A DNA stretch of 64,000 nucleotides from Pedobacter polaris (GCF_005116505.1 NZ_SWBR01000002.1:124314-188313), one strand, 5' to 3'. Counted from the first letter of the stretch, positions 30,619-40,880 are shown. Notes: generated by a model not told the origin, from the letters alone. Numbers and translations: made by a program.

Positions 30619-33546
30619 ATGCCCGATAAAGAAGATTTTAATACAGAGAAGCTAGATTACAGTAAACTTGCGCCTATATTAATGGCAAACAAAACCAGCA
30701 GTTTGGGCTTGGCAGATCAGCGCCCTTTAAAAACTGTGGTCATTTTAAGTAGGCATCGTTTTTACAGACATTTAGTAGTAGAGTTGACAACTGCTGCATT
30801 AAGCCAAAACGGGAAACTTAAAAACCCAATCAACACGCTAGATCCGCTTGACTTTGTTTGGAAAAGCGAAAAACAAGAAGAACTAAAGTTTTATACTGGC
30901 ATTTCGAGCTTTAAAAATAATTACAACGAAAACAGAACAGGCGCTGATCTCGAAGCCTTAAAAGTGATCGTAGCAAATCCACTAAACCTACAATTTTACC
31001 AACATGATGAAAAAGCTGCTGCAACCGTAAATGCCAGCTCGCTTGTACCGGTAAAGGTTTCTATACTGAAAGTAAATTTAGAGCTCAGTGTAGACGAAAG
31101 GGGAGATAATTTTGCCATATCTGGACTACTTCATCTCAATAGCAAAGCCTATGCTATGGAAGACGTCGAACTTCGTTTCCATTACTTTGTGCAGGTAAAA
31201 GAACAATTATACTTAATAGATAACCCATATTTTTTAAGTGTAATCGATTTTTTTAAGCAGCATCGCAACAACTTAGTCATAGAAAGACCTGAGTACGAAG
31301 ATTTTCAACAGAACGTATTAGCGATATTAGAAGAGAAAATTAAAATTAACTACGCTTACCTTAAAAAAGCTACTCAAAAGCAACTCGTTGAGCAGGGTTT
31401 CGACCTAGACAATGAGGAAATTGTATACCTATCAGAATCTGATGATTTTGTGCTACTTACTCCTGTAATGAGGTACGGAGCTTTAGAAATCCCTATCATC
31501 TCCCAAAAACAAATCAGAGCTAAAGACAAAAGAGATAAATTTTTTACCCTAGATCGCGACAGCCAAAAAGAACTTCAATTTATTACCAACATTGCAAAAA
31601 TGCATCCTTTCTTCACAGAACAGGCTGCCGAATTTGCTGAACAACTACATGCAGATTGTTTTTATATGCACCGCAAGCACTTTCTAGAACCAGGCTGGTT
31701 TTTAACTGCATTTGAAGCTTGGCGAAGCAAGGGCATTGCCATTTTGGGTTTTAACGAACTTAAAAACAATAAACTAAACCCATACCAAGCCAATATTACT
31801 ATTAATGTGGTGAGTGGCATAGATTGGTTTGAAACTGCGATAAAAGTAAAATTCAATAAACAAACCGTTTCTTTAAAACACCTACACAAATCTATCCGCA
31901 ATAAAAGCAAGTTTGTACAGCTAGATGATGGTACCACAGGCATATTGCCAGATGAATGGCTAGCTAAGTTTGAAAGTTATTTTGGTGCTGGCGAAATTGT
32001 GGGAGAGACTCTGCATACCCCAAACATCAATTATGCAGCCGTAGCAGAACTGTATGAAGAAGAGTTATTAGACTTAGCAACCAGAGAACGTCTTACCTTA
32101 TACCGCTCCCAACTTTCAGCTTTCGAGGCCATTGAAGCTGTTACTGTGCCTGCAACACTTAATGCCACTTTAAGAGGTTATCAGCAAGATGGTCTAAACT
32201 GGCTTAACTTTTTAGATGGATTTAACTTTGGTGGTTGTTTAGCCGATGACATGGGCCTAGGAAAAACAATACAAATATTAGCCTTTATCTTATCTCAACG
32301 AGAAAAAATAGGGCACAATACGAATTTGGTTGTAGTGCCTGCATCGCTGGTATTTAACTGGCAACAAGAAATTAAAAAGTTTGCGCCAAGCCTTAAAGTG
32401 TTAACCGTTTATGGCTCAGACCGGGCAAAAATTGTAGCTAATTTTAGCAAGTATGAGGTTATCCTTACTTCTTACGGCACATTACTATCAGACATTAAAT
32501 GGATTAAAGATTACCGCTTCAATTACATTTTTTTAGATGAATCGCAAACCATTAAAAACCCAGATTCACAACGTTACAAAGCTGTTCGCTTGCTGCAATC
32601 GCGCAACAAGGTAGTAATGACAGGTACACCGATAGAAAACAATACTTTTGATTTATACGGACAGCTATCTTTTGCTTGCCCTGGCTTGTTGGGTAGCAGA
32701 GAACAATTTAAACAATTGTATTCGGTGCCTATAGATCAGTTTAAAGATGCTAGGCGAGCAGCAGAACTGCAAAAACGGATCAATCCTTTTTTACTAAGGC
32801 GAACCAAAGAGCAAGTTGCCAGCGAATTACCAGATAAAACAGAAATGGTAATTTACTGCGAAATGGGCGAGCAGCAACGTGAAATATATGATAGCGCTCG
32901 AAACGAAATTAGGGCTTATTTAATGGGAACAGCAGAAGATGAGCTTACCAAAAGCAGCATGCATGTATTGCAGGGCATTACCAAGTTAAGGCAAATTTGT
33001 AATTCGCCCGCCATACTCAGCAAAGAAAAATACTTTGGCAATGCTTCTGCCAAAATGGATGTACTTTTAGAGCAAATAGAAAGCAAGGCGCCCTACCATA
33101 AAATTCTGGTATTTTCGCAATTTGTAAGTATGTTAGATTTGGTAAAGGACGAGCTAGCGAAACGCAACATTACCTTTGCTTACCTTACTGGGCAAACCAA
33201 AAACAGAGAAGCGGTAGTAAATTCTTTTCAAAATAACCCCGAAATAAGGGTATTCCTTATCAGTTTAAAAGCCGGGGGCATTGGCTTAAATTTAACCCAG
33301 GCGGCTTATGTTTACCTTATCGATCCTTGGTGGAACCCAGCCATAGAGAACCAAGCCATAGATAGGGCCTACCGCATTGGGCAACACCAAAATGTAATGG
33401 CAGTTCGCCTCATTTGTCCAGATACTATAGAAGAAAAAATCATGCTCATGCAAGAAACTAAAAAGGATTTGGCAAGCGACCTGATTAAAACAGAAGAGTC
33501 TATTTTTAAAGCTTTAACGAAGCGTGATTTGTTAGCGTTGATATAA
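30619..33546 (+). CDS. SNF2/RapA-family ATP-dependent helicase-like protein
   Basis: A 975-residue double-stranded DNA translocase of the Swi2/Snf2 class. The first 500 residues have no enzymatic motif. Then come the two RecA-like lobes: motif I ADDMGLGKTIQ (543-550 core), motif II DESQ (640-643, a DEAH variant), motif III TGTPIEN, and in the C-terminal lobe SLKAGGIGLNLTQA (motif V) and DRAYRIGQ (motif VI). Bacterial members act in chromatin-like remodelling or RNA polymerase recycling; the exact role here is unknown. No restriction or defence partner genes flank it, so a housekeeping role is more likely than defence. Confidence 0.88.
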   Translation: MPDKEDFNTEKLDYSKLAPILMANKTSSLGLADQRPLKTVVILSRHRFYRHLVVELTTAALSQNGKLKNPINTLDPLDFVWKSEKQEELKFYTGISSFKNNYNENRTGADLEALKVIVANPLNLQFYQHDEKAAATVNASSLVPVKVSILKVNLELSVDERGDNFAISGLLHLNSKAYAMEDVELRFHYFVQVKEQLYLIDNPYFLSVIDFFKQHRNNLVIERPEYEDFQQNVLAILEEKIKINYAYLKKATQKQLVEQGFDLDNEEIVYLSESDDFVLLTPVMRYGALEIPIISQKQIRAKDKRDKFFTLDRDSQKELQFITNIAKMHPFFTEQAAEFAEQLHADCFYMHRKHFLEPGWFLTAFEAWRSKGIAILGFNELKNNKLNPYQANITINVVSGIDWFETAIKVKFNKQTVSLKHLHKSIRNKSKFVQLDDGTTGILPDEWLAKFESYFGAGEIVGETLHTPNINYAAVAELYEEELLDLATRERLTLYRSQLSAFEAIEAVTVPATLNATLRGYQQDGLNWLNFLDGFNFGGCLADDMGLGKTIQILAFILSQREKIGHNTNLVVVPASLVFNWQQEIKKFAPSLKVLTVYGSDRAKIVANFSKYEVILTSYGTLLSDIKWIKDYRFNYIFLDESQTIKNPDSQRYKAVRLLQSRNKVVMTGTPIENNTFDLYGQLSFACPGLLGSREQFKQLYSVPIDQFKDARRAAELQKRINPFLLRRTKEQVASELPDKTEMVIYCEMGEQQREIYDSARNEIRAYLMGTAEDELTKSSMHVLQGITKLRQICNSPAILSKEKYFGNASAKMDVLLEQIESKAPYHKILVFSQFVSMLDLVKDELAKRNITFAYLTGQTKNREAVVNSFQNNPEIRVFLISLKAGGIGLNLTQAAYVYLIDPWWNPAIENQAIDRAYRIGQHQNVMAVRLICPDTIEEKIMLMQETKKDLASDLIKTEESIFKALTKRDLLALI

Positions 33547-33950
33547 GTTTGGTAAATGCGATAAGAAGATAGATATGCGGGAATAATAGTCAGCTGCGTA
33601 ATCAATGCAATGAGCAGCAAAATGTATTTTTTAACACATTTACACGTTATCAGTGTGCTTAGCAATAAAACAATTGCCATCGACAAAAAAATCCACAAAA
33701 AAGAATTACGCTATTAGCTTAATTATCAGTGTATAAGCAATAAAATATAATTTTATTTTAAACGTTAATAACTATTCTTGCAATAAATTGACAAATATAA
33801 TTAGCTTGCATAAAGAAGTTAAGCCAATACTTCAAACCTGCAGCCTGTTAACATAATGATAATTTAATGTTATGCTGAAGTTATTTTAATTTTACCAGAC
33901 GCTATTACCAGTTTAAGAACTGGCCTTTTTAAAATTTTAATAATGGACCT
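33547..33950. other. Intergenic region of 404 bp, no clear content
   Basis: AT-rich. A minus-strand frame starting at 33698 encodes a hydrophobic stretch but runs antisense into the SNF2 gene and looks fortuitous. No strong terminator after the SNF2 stop and no convincing repeat were seen. Confidence 0.4.
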
Positions 33951-34163
33951 ATGAACACTACTAATTTTGCAATTATTATTTTACTTGTGCTCGATATCGT
34001 GGTGATAGGCCTTGCCCTTAACGCGGATAAACAATTACACAACCATATTGTCATATCTAAGCACTATAATTTTAAACCTACTAAGAATGGATTTGATAGA
34101 AAAAGTTCATTTGATTTAATTAGCTATTGCAAACGAATTGTAAAGTTATTTAGGATAGGGTAG
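33951..34163 (+). CDS. Small single-pass membrane protein, hypothetical (70 aa)
   Basis: Starts MNTTNFAIIILLVLDIVVIGLAL, a single transmembrane helix, followed by a basic, polar tail (KQLHNHIVISKHYNF... CKRIVKLFRIG) predicted cytoplasmic or amphipathic. No family recognised. Isolated between the SNF2 gene and a convergent histidine kinase. Its length and clear membrane anchor make it plausible, but it could be fortuitous. Confidence 0.4.
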   Translation: MNTTNFAIIILLVLDIVVIGLALNADKQLHNHIVISKHYNFKPTKNGFDRKSSFDLISYCKRIVKLFRIG

Positions 34164-34326
34164 AAAGGTTGTTGTACTTTACAGGAGATATCTCATCGCT
34201 GCGTTACGTTCGATGTAACTGCAAGAGAGAAAAGCTATGCACTTTCTTTCTAACGACCACTCACTAATACGTACTGGCAAATTATTTGTTACCAGTGCTG
34301 TATGCTGTGTTGCTTCGATATGAATG

Positions 34327-36426
34327 TTAAGCAGCAACACTCAACAAGCTTACCTCAACCTCAGTACCTTTACCCGTTTCACTAGCTACTTTTAATTTGC
34401 CACCCATTAAATTAGCAAATGTTTTGCAGAGCATTAAACCCAATCCGGTTCCTGTTTCTTTATTGGTGCCAGGTCTGCTGGTTTGGTGATAGGTAGTTTC
34501 ATCGCTATTTAATTGTGCCAATATTTCTGTTGGCATACCAATACCACTATCGCTTATTTTAAAATTGATATGCTTATTATCTTGTAATGCACTTAGGTTA
34601 ATTGTACCCTTATTTGGGGTAAACTTAATGGCATTGGCCACTAGGTTGCGCATAATGAGTTCTGTCATGTCGCCATCAGCGAAAACTTGCATATCAGTAT
34701 CAATAGTATTGGTAATATATATGCCTTTTTTAGCAGCTTGTACTGCTAAAGTGTTTATAACCTGGTCTGCAATAGGTTTTAAATGTTGCATTTTAAGTTG
34801 TGGTTGGTAACCTTGTAATTGACTTCTACTCCAGTTTAATAAGTTTTCCATCATTACTGAAGTATGGTTGAGCGTTTGGCTAATCTTTTCGGCATAAACC
34901 CTAATCTTGTCCGACGAAAGGTCATGATCTTCCAGTAGGTAATTAAAAGAAGTTAAGGTGTTTACAGGCGCCCGCATGTCGTGCCCAATGATGCTAAAAA
35001 TACGATCCTTAACGGCATTTACCTGTTCAAGGTCTTTCTTCTGCAATGTAATAAGTGCATTTAGGTTTCTGGTTTTGCGTTGGTTGTAAAAAATAAAAAT
35101 GGCAATGCCAATAGCCATTACAGCAAGCAAAGCAAAAAAGATTTGCATTCTGTTTTTGGTTGCTATCTCTTGCTTTTGTGTAAAAATCTGTTGTTCGCTA
35201 GTTTGTTTGTCTAGTTTAGCTTGTAAACGGTCTTTTTGCATAGCTGCTGTCTGCAATTTCTTCTGATTTTCTAGCTCGTTTTTGCGCTTGGTAAATAACA
35301 ATTCGCTGTTTTCTTTTTGCTGTAAAGTTAGCTGTAGCAGCTTTTTGTTCAATAGCAACTGCTGTTGTTGCTGTAGGTTTAGTACGTATTGATTGGCTAT
35401 TTTTTCATCTTTTAACTTGGTATCATACTTAGCCTGCAAGTTTAAAATTTCGGCTACTTTTTCTTTCTCATAAAGACTTTGGTCTATTCTAAAGAGAGAA
35501 TCAGAATAAGCCAATGCTTTTTGGTATTCGCCTTTAATTTTATAAATGCTATATAGGTTGCTAAATAAACCTCTTTTTAATACCCTTTCATTATTGCCAG
35601 AAGAGTTGGCCAAGGCTTGTAAAATATAGGCCTCTGCTTTATCATACTCCTTCATTTCGAAAGTTAATTCGGCTAAGTTTTGGTAAATACTTTGTTTGTA
35701 ATAAGCACTATTTCCTTTGTCTACTATAATTTTAGATTTTTCAAAAGAGACCAGCGCATCTTTAAATTTTTTGGCCCTACGCTGACTGATACCTAGATTC
35801 ATTAAAGTGCTGATTTGATTACCTTCTAATCCTTTCTTTTCATTTAAAGATAGGGCTAGTTTATAAGACTCAATAGCAAGTTCGTATTTACCCTGACTGT
35901 CATTTAATATGCCAACGTAGTTGTAACTTATGGCTTGTTCTGGAATTAGGTTTTCTTTTTTAGTAATGGCAATAGCGGTTTGGATCAACTGATTGGCATT
36001 GTCATAAGCTTTGAGCTGGATTTGGATCCAAGTGAGATCTAAATGAGCACGCCATAGATTTTTAGGTTCATTAATTTTTTGGTAAACAGCCAAGGCCTGC
36101 ATGTAATAAGGATAGGCATTCGAATATTCGCCAATAAGTATATATGCATAACCAATAGTTAAATAACTAAGGCCAAGCAAGTGTTGATTGTTGTATTGTA
36201 GCGCATTTTTAATAGCTAGATTGGCTATTTCATTGCGCAATGGTTTTTTAGTAACTAGCAAATTATAAGCATATTCGTTAGTTTTTTTGATCCGAATACT
36301 ATCTACTTGTATTTTTTGAAGAGCTACATAGATACTGTCTGTAGCCGCATTTTTTTGTGCGAATAAATGCGTTGGAAATAAGTTGAGCAATACACCGAGG
36401 AGTGCACTAATTAACAATCTGTACAT
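34327..36426 (-). CDS. TPR-containing membrane sensor histidine kinase
   Basis: A 699-residue kinase. Signal peptide (to about residue 24, LFAQ|K), then a periplasmic TPR region (about 60-330; repeats such as YAYILIGEYSNAYPYYMQALAVY), a coiled coil rich in Gln/Lys, one transmembrane helix (IFFALLAVMAIGIAIFIFY), HisKA with phospho-acceptor His482 in FSIIGHDMRAP, and HATPase_c with N box LVANAIKF and G boxes GIGMP and GTGLGLMLC. No response regulator is adjacent, so the partner is unknown. The last residues run to the convergent intergenic region near 34.2 kb. Confidence 0.88.
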   Translation of the reverse strand: MYRLLISALLGVLLNLFPTHLFAQKNAATDSIYVALQKIQVDSIRIKKTNEYAYNLLVTKKPLRNEIANLAIKNALQYNNQHLLGLSYLTIGYAYILIGEYSNAYPYYMQALAVYQKINEPKNLWRAHLDLTWIQIQLKAYDNANQLIQTAIAITKKENLIPEQAISYNYVGILNDSQGKYELAIESYKLALSLNEKKGLEGNQISTLMNLGISQRRAKKFKDALVSFEKSKIIVDKGNSAYYKQSIYQNLAELTFEMKEYDKAEAYILQALANSSGNNERVLKRGLFSNLYSIYKIKGEYQKALAYSDSLFRIDQSLYEKEKVAEILNLQAKYDTKLKDEKIANQYVLNLQQQQQLLLNKKLLQLTLQQKENSELLFTKRKNELENQKKLQTAAMQKDRLQAKLDKQTSEQQIFTQKQEIATKNRMQIFFALLAVMAIGIAIFIFYNQRKTRNLNALITLQKKDLEQVNAVKDRIFSIIGHDMRAPVNTLTSFNYLLEDHDLSSDKIRVYAEKISQTLNHTSVMMENLLNWSRSQLQGYQPQLKMQHLKPIADQVINTLAVQAAKKGIYITNTIDTDMQVFADGDMTELIMRNLVANAIKFTPNKGTINLSALQDNKHINFKISDSGIGMPTEILAQLNSDETTYHQTSRPGTNKETGTGLGLMLCKTFANLMGGKLKVASETGKGTEVEVSLLSVAA

Positions 36427-36586
36427 GAAGAGCTTTAAGTTGGATTATTTTCTAAAGATTAGAAAAAATGTTAACTTTTAATTAAATTTTTGTTTTTTTT
36501 AATTAAGAAGTTATTGTTAAAGCAAGCTTCAATTAGTTAGGGGAAAGGAACACACAGAAAGAAACTGCATCATTTGTACAGTTATG

Positions 36587-36624
36587 AAAAAAAAGCACCA
36601 ATCTAATTAAAGTTGGTGCTTTTT
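36587..36624 (-). terminator. Terminator after the ABC permease gene
   Basis: Stem AAAAAGCACCAA (36590-36601) with TTGGTGCTTTTT (36613-36624) around an 11-nt loop. Reading the minus strand it is followed by a run of T and lies 11 bp beyond the permease stop codon. Confidence 0.85.
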
Positions 36625-36635
36625 ATGAATGCAAG

Positions 36636-37415
36636 TTAACGCTCTTTAGCCCTACTAAAATCTAAAAAACCGAGTAGCAAAATCACAGTTGCATAAGCTG
36701 CGGAGCTCCATAACACATAAGGTACTTTCGCCGCGTTTTGCTTGATGAAAATAAAGCCTGAAAAAGTATAGAAATATTTATCAGCATCAACAACATGGTA
36801 GCCAACCATGTTAATTATACCTAAAATATAACATAAAACTCCTACACCCATTGGTAATAAAAAGCTTTTGAAACGTAATCCCATCCAAAATTGAATTGTA
36901 GAAAGCGCCAAAATAGCAATATAGGTTTTTGAAGTAATGGCTAACAGTTTTTGCCAATCTAAAGCGTGTGAGTTATAGTTGAATTTTGGATTAAGCATAC
37001 CTGAAAATACGCACGATATACCAATGAGAAGTAAACTTGCTATCAAAAACACCAAAATAAAGAACTGAAATACTAAAAATTTAGATAGATAGAGCTTTCC
37101 CAATGACTGGGGAGAAGCAAACACTTGTTTCCAGGTATGGTTTCTATATTCTATCTGTGGTAATAATGTGCTAATTAAAATAACAAACATGGGTAAGAAT
37201 AGGAAGCTAATCATGCCAATACCCTGATAAAAATAAAAATTCCACCCTTCTTTACTAATTTTTGCTATATCATCAGATAGATGGCCATCATGCGATTCTT
37301 TAATAACCAATAACATAAATAAGGGTACAAATGCGGCCATAACCAAAGTTAAGATCCAACTAGGTGAACGTTTGGTTTTTAAGAATTCAGATCTTAAAGA
37401 AATAGCTAAGCTCAT
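36636..37415 (-). CDS. ABC-2 type transporter permease
   Basis: A 259-residue integral membrane protein with about six transmembrane helices (for example MISFLFLPMFVILISTLL, VFQFFILVFLIASLLLIGI, YATVILLLGFLDF). The N-terminal LRSEFLKTKRSPSWILTLV is typical of permeases of the bacitracin/lantibiotic immunity class (BcrB/LanE-like). The start codon overlaps the ATPase stop by 4 bp (37412-37415), showing translational coupling. Substrate is unknown. Confidence 0.85.
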   Translation of the reverse strand: MSLAISLRSEFLKTKRSPSWILTLVMAAFVPLFMLLVIKESHDGHLSDDIAKISKEGWNFYFYQGIGMISFLFLPMFVILISTLLPQIEYRNHTWKQVFASPQSLGKLYLSKFLVFQFFILVFLIASLLLIGISCVFSGMLNPKFNYNSHALDWQKLLAITSKTYIAILALSTIQFWMGLRFKSFLLPMGVGVLCYILGIINMVGYHVVDADKYFYTFSGFIFIKQNAAKVPYVLWSSAAYATVILLLGFLDFSRAKER

Positions 37416-38326
37416 GCGTGTTGTGTGGTTAAGTCCATAAATAATTGTTCCAGATTGTTTTGCTGCGGATGAAGCAAATAGATATCTAACTGCTTTTCGT
37501 GCAACGCTCGGCTCATTTTTGCTATTTCTTGTTCATCTTGGTAAGCAATTGAAATGGCATGTCCAATATACTCAGGCGTGTAAGCTTTAAGCACATCCAT
37601 TGCTAGTTGATCATCAGAGGTATGAATGAGTACGCTAGATTGTTTCTTTTGTAGCTGCCCTAATGCATGCAACGAACCTTGAAAAATGATTTCACCTTTA
37701 GAAATAATTCCTACATGGCTTACCATTTTCTCTATTTCAGAGAGTTGATGACTAGACATTAAAATGGTCATCCCTTCTTCTTTGTTTAATTTCTTAACCA
37801 ATTCCCTTAATTCAATAATTCCGGTAGGGTCTAAACCATTTGCCGGTTCATCTAAAATCAATAATTCGGGATTTGGCAAAAGTGCTAACGCTACAGATAA
37901 GCGTTGCTTCATGCCCAAAGAAAATTGCTTTACTTTTTTACTGCCTGTTTTATCCAATCCAACAATTTTTAGCACTTCGGTCAATCTTGCTTTAGAAGCA
38001 CCATACAATTCACGGTAAACTTCTAAGTTTTCATTGGCTCGCAAATGTCCATACAAAGACGGAGTTTCTATCAATGAGCCAATCTTTTTTAAAATCTCTA
38101 TGCGATTAGTGCCAAATTCTTGTCCAAATATTTCAATTTTACCAGTTTGTAATTTCGATAGGCCAAGTAACAAGCGTAAAGTGGTGGTTTTACCAGCCCC
38201 ATTTGGACCAAGAAAGCCGTAAATTTCTCCTTTTTTAACTGCTAGGTTAATGTCGGTTAAGGTTTTTACCCCTTTGGTATGGCGATGTTCTAGCCCTGTT
38301 GTTTTAATGATATAGTTATCGTTCAT
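37412..38326 (-). CDS. ABC transporter ATP-binding protein (BcrA/LanF-like)
   Basis: A 304-residue ATPase that would energise the downstream permease. Walker A GPNGAGKTTTLRLLLG, signature FSLGMKQRLSVALAL, Walker B ELLILDEPANGLD, and an H loop in MSSHQLSE are all intact. The C-terminal 80 residues form the extension seen in BcrA-type drug-resistance ATPases. Encoded 24 bp after the TonB-dependent receptor gene, in one operon behind a YtrA-like operator; such GntR/YtrA-controlled operons respond to cell-envelope stress. Confidence 0.9.
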   Translation of the reverse strand: MNDNYIIKTTGLEHRHTKGVKTLTDINLAVKKGEIYGFLGPNGAGKTTTLRLLLGLSKLQTGKIEIFGQEFGTNRIEILKKIGSLIETPSLYGHLRANENLEVYRELYGASKARLTEVLKIVGLDKTGSKKVKQFSLGMKQRLSVALALLPNPELLILDEPANGLDPTGIIELRELVKKLNKEEGMTILMSSHQLSEIEKMVSHVGIISKGEIIFQGSLHALGQLQKKQSSVLIHTSDDQLAMDVLKAYTPEYIGHAISIAYQDEQEIAKMSRALHEKQLDIYLLHPQQNNLEQLFMDLTTQHA

Positions 38327-38350
38327 CTTTAATTTGTTTGGTTGGTAAGC

Positions 38351-40789
38351 TTAAAGGCTTGAACCTTCAGATACATCATTATTATTAATACCCTTTTTAT
38401 TTTTCTTAATGGAATCCTTCAATTTACCAAAACGATAATTTAAGCTAGTGGTAAAATTTCTCTGATAGTTTTGATTGTATGATTCTTGGATAAAGTTTGG
38501 TCCATTGGTATAATTGATAGCTTTTCTGTATTTGTTAAAGGCATTATTTGCTGCAAATGAAAGGGTCAATTTGTTGTCGAACAAATCTTTATTTAAGCTA
38601 AATGAAGAGAAAACAAAAGAATTTGAAGTTCCTTGGATAGATAAATTAGGCCCATTGTAATTTACACTAGCAGTAGCTTGCCAAGTTTTGCTTGGGCGAT
38701 AAGTTAAAGATGTAAATGCACGTCTCATTAACCCTTGCTTATCTAAATCAACGCCATTAATTTCTGCTTTTACAATACCATAATTCGCCATTGCACCAAG
38801 CACCCCTCTTAATTTACTGCTAAAAGGATAGTTAATATTTACATTTAAACCAATTAGTGTAGCACTTCCAGTATTTGCATAACTAGTACGGGTAATTTGG
38901 GTTACTGGATCAGTTACTACACTCGGCATGATAATTCCAGTTCCGTGAAGTGCACGGAAGCCTATGTTTAATGATGCTTTTTTGAATCTGCTATAATTAA
39001 CCTCTATGCTGTGCCCTTTCATTGGTTTAAGATCCGGATTTCCTGATGATTCGAAATTTGGATTAGAACGATCAACAAATGGATTCAATTGATTAATGCC
39101 CGGTCTTTGGATTCTGGAAGTAAAACCAAAGTTGATACTACTCATATCCTTGAATTTACGATTAACAGAAATTGAAGGAATTAAATTTAATGAGCTTCTA
39201 TTTAAATTAGAACTAGTAAAAACAGCATCAATTTCGGTCTGTTCTGCTCTAACCCCAGCTTTTACACCCCATTTTTTAATATTAAATTGATAGGTATTGT
39301 ATATGCCATATACGTTTTGAGTATTATCGAAAATATTGGTTCTTAGGGGATCAAGAATATAATCACCTGATGAATTTAAAGACAAGTACTCGAAATTACT
39401 GTTGTTATCTCTAAAAATAGCTTTTACACCTGCTTCGATTGTTAATTTTTTAATCGGTAATACGTAATCAATTTGTACTGTCTGTTCAGATGAGCCTCCA
39501 GAGTTTTGCTGTTGATAATCTTTCAGTGCTTCTGGAGTGGGATTGTTTGGAGAAGGATTAATTACCTGATTAAATATTCCAACATTGTTAAACTGATCAT
39601 TAGTAAATTTATAGTAACGATAAGAAAAGGTTAACAAACGATTTTTGTCTTTTTTAAATCCCAATTGATAATTTAAGGCTGCATCAACACCATTTCCTGA
39701 ACCAGCTAAATTATTTCGTAACTCATAAGTATGTAATACTTGATTTAAATTATTTAAGGTTGAATATTGATTGCTTAAACTCTCATTGTCATTAGCATTG
39801 TAGTTAAATTGCGCTGAAATTAAGTTCAGACTGTCAATTTCAAAACTTAATTCGGTACCTATATAGCCACTTTTTCCAGAAAAATCTTTATTTCCGGTTT
39901 GCCATAATTTGGTCTCATTGGCTCCAAGGGTATTTCTTAAATTACTATTGTTCAATAGGGGCGTACTATTTAAATTTCCACCTGCGTTTGTTGCAATGCC
40001 AAACTTTCCAGATTTTAAAGTAAATGAGCCTCCAATACCAGGTCCACCAACAGGAAAACGTTCACTTACGTTTATAGTACCATTGGTTCCGTTATCTGCT
40101 TTTTTAAAGGTGATGATATTGATGATTCCAGCCAAACCCTCTCCATCATATTTTGCTGGTGGTGTAGTAATTACTTCAATTCTTTCAATGCTAGAAGCTG
40201 GCATACTTTTTAAAATATCTTTCGGGTTTCTTTCCATCATGCCAGATGGACGACCGTTAATTAGAATTTTATAATTGCTGTTTCCTTGCAACTGAATGTT
40301 CTCATCTCCATCAACAGACAGCATTGGTACTTTTCGCATCATTTCTAACACATTGTTCACTTTGCTCTCAGGATCAGCTTTAACATCATAAGAAATACGG
40401 TCTATCTCTTGCTTTATTAACGGACGATCTGCAGTAACCGTTACTCCTTTTAACTGAGTGGGAGTGGCCATTAGCGAGATGTTATTTAAAACTATAGAAG
40501 TTGTGCCAAGTGCCACAGGAACTACTTTTGTTTGGTAGCCAACATAAACAATGGCTAACAAATAGTTGCCAGTTGAAAGACCGGTAAGCGAAAATGAACC
40601 ATCTTTTCCGGTTACAACAGATTTTAACTGAACCTTTTTATCATTCTTTAATAGAATTGAGGCATAGGTAATTGCTTTATTGGCCGATGAGTCGATTATT
40701 TTTCCGCTGATTTGTAATGGCGGATTAGTTTGGCTTTTTGCAACGAAGTTGAAGCAAATGCAGCAAATTAAAAAAATTAAAGTCTTCAT
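38351..40789 (-). CDS. TonB-dependent receptor/outer-membrane beta-barrel protein with CarboxypepD-like N-terminus
   Basis: An 812-residue outer-membrane protein. Signal peptide (NFVAKSQ), N-terminal carboxypeptidase-regulatory-like domain (ISGKIIDSSANKAITYASILL, about 27-110), plug (about 125-230 with ILINGRPSGMM and GLAGIINIITFKK), then a beta-barrel of the outer-membrane beta-barrel family. No SusD follows, so this is not a SusC. It leads the operon with the ABC ATPase and permease. A function in peptide or metabolite transport, or in envelope homeostasis, is inferred from the operon. Confidence 0.85.
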   Translation of the reverse strand: MKTLIFLICCICFNFVAKSQTNPPLQISGKIIDSSANKAITYASILLKNDKKVQLKSVVTGKDGSFSLTGLSTGNYLLAIVYVGYQTKVVPVALGTTSIVLNNISLMATPTQLKGVTVTADRPLIKQEIDRISYDVKADPESKVNNVLEMMRKVPMLSVDGDENIQLQGNSNYKILINGRPSGMMERNPKDILKSMPASSIERIEVITTPPAKYDGEGLAGIINIITFKKADNGTNGTINVSERFPVGGPGIGGSFTLKSGKFGIATNAGGNLNSTPLLNNSNLRNTLGANETKLWQTGNKDFSGKSGYIGTELSFEIDSLNLISAQFNYNANDNESLSNQYSTLNNLNQVLHTYELRNNLAGSGNGVDAALNYQLGFKKDKNRLLTFSYRYYKFTNDQFNNVGIFNQVINPSPNNPTPEALKDYQQQNSGGSSEQTVQIDYVLPIKKLTIEAGVKAIFRDNNSNFEYLSLNSSGDYILDPLRTNIFDNTQNVYGIYNTYQFNIKKWGVKAGVRAEQTEIDAVFTSSNLNRSSLNLIPSISVNRKFKDMSSINFGFTSRIQRPGINQLNPFVDRSNPNFESSGNPDLKPMKGHSIEVNYSRFKKASLNIGFRALHGTGIIMPSVVTDPVTQITRTSYANTGSATLIGLNVNINYPFSSKLRGVLGAMANYGIVKAEINGVDLDKQGLMRRAFTSLTYRPSKTWQATASVNYNGPNLSIQGTSNSFVFSSFSLNKDLFDNKLTLSFAANNAFNKYRKAINYTNGPNFIQESYNQNYQRNFTTSLNYRFGKLKDSIKKNKKGINNNDVSEGSSL

Positions 40790-40828
40790 ATTTGTTTGGT
40801 TTTGGATTTGTCGTGTGTCTACTTGTTA

Positions 40829-40850
40829 GTGTACTAGTTAAATAATACAC
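40829..40850 (-). promoter_or_regulatory. YtrA/GntR-like operator overlapping the operon promoter
   Basis: GTGTACTA (40829-40836) and TAATACAC (40843-40850) are inverted repeats with one mismatch and a 6-bp centre, giving the AGTGTA-N-TACAC spacing described for YtrA-subfamily GntR repressors. The right arm ends on the first base of the -7 box and the site covers the predicted transcription start, consistent with repression. No GntR gene is present in the window. Confidence 0.6.
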
Positions 40851-40880
40851 AAGTATACGTAGTTTTTTTATTTTTCCAAA
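40850..40880 (-). promoter_or_regulatory. Promoter of the TonB receptor-ABC operon
   Basis: On the minus strand TTTG (40880-40877) is followed by a 19-bp spacer and TATACTTG (40857-40850), a one-mismatch match to the TAnnTTTG -7 element. Confidence 0.6.

Noticed and set aside
30619..33546. Phage-defence island around the SNF2 ATPase
   Set aside because: No methylase, nuclease, DISARM/BREX-type or other defence partner is adjacent; neighbours are small unknown proteins and an FGE.
33369..33698. Minus-strand hydrophobic frame overlapping the end of the SNF2 gene
   Set aside because: Over half lies antisense to conserved helicase motifs; the hydrophobic N-terminal part can arise from AT-rich non-coding DNA.
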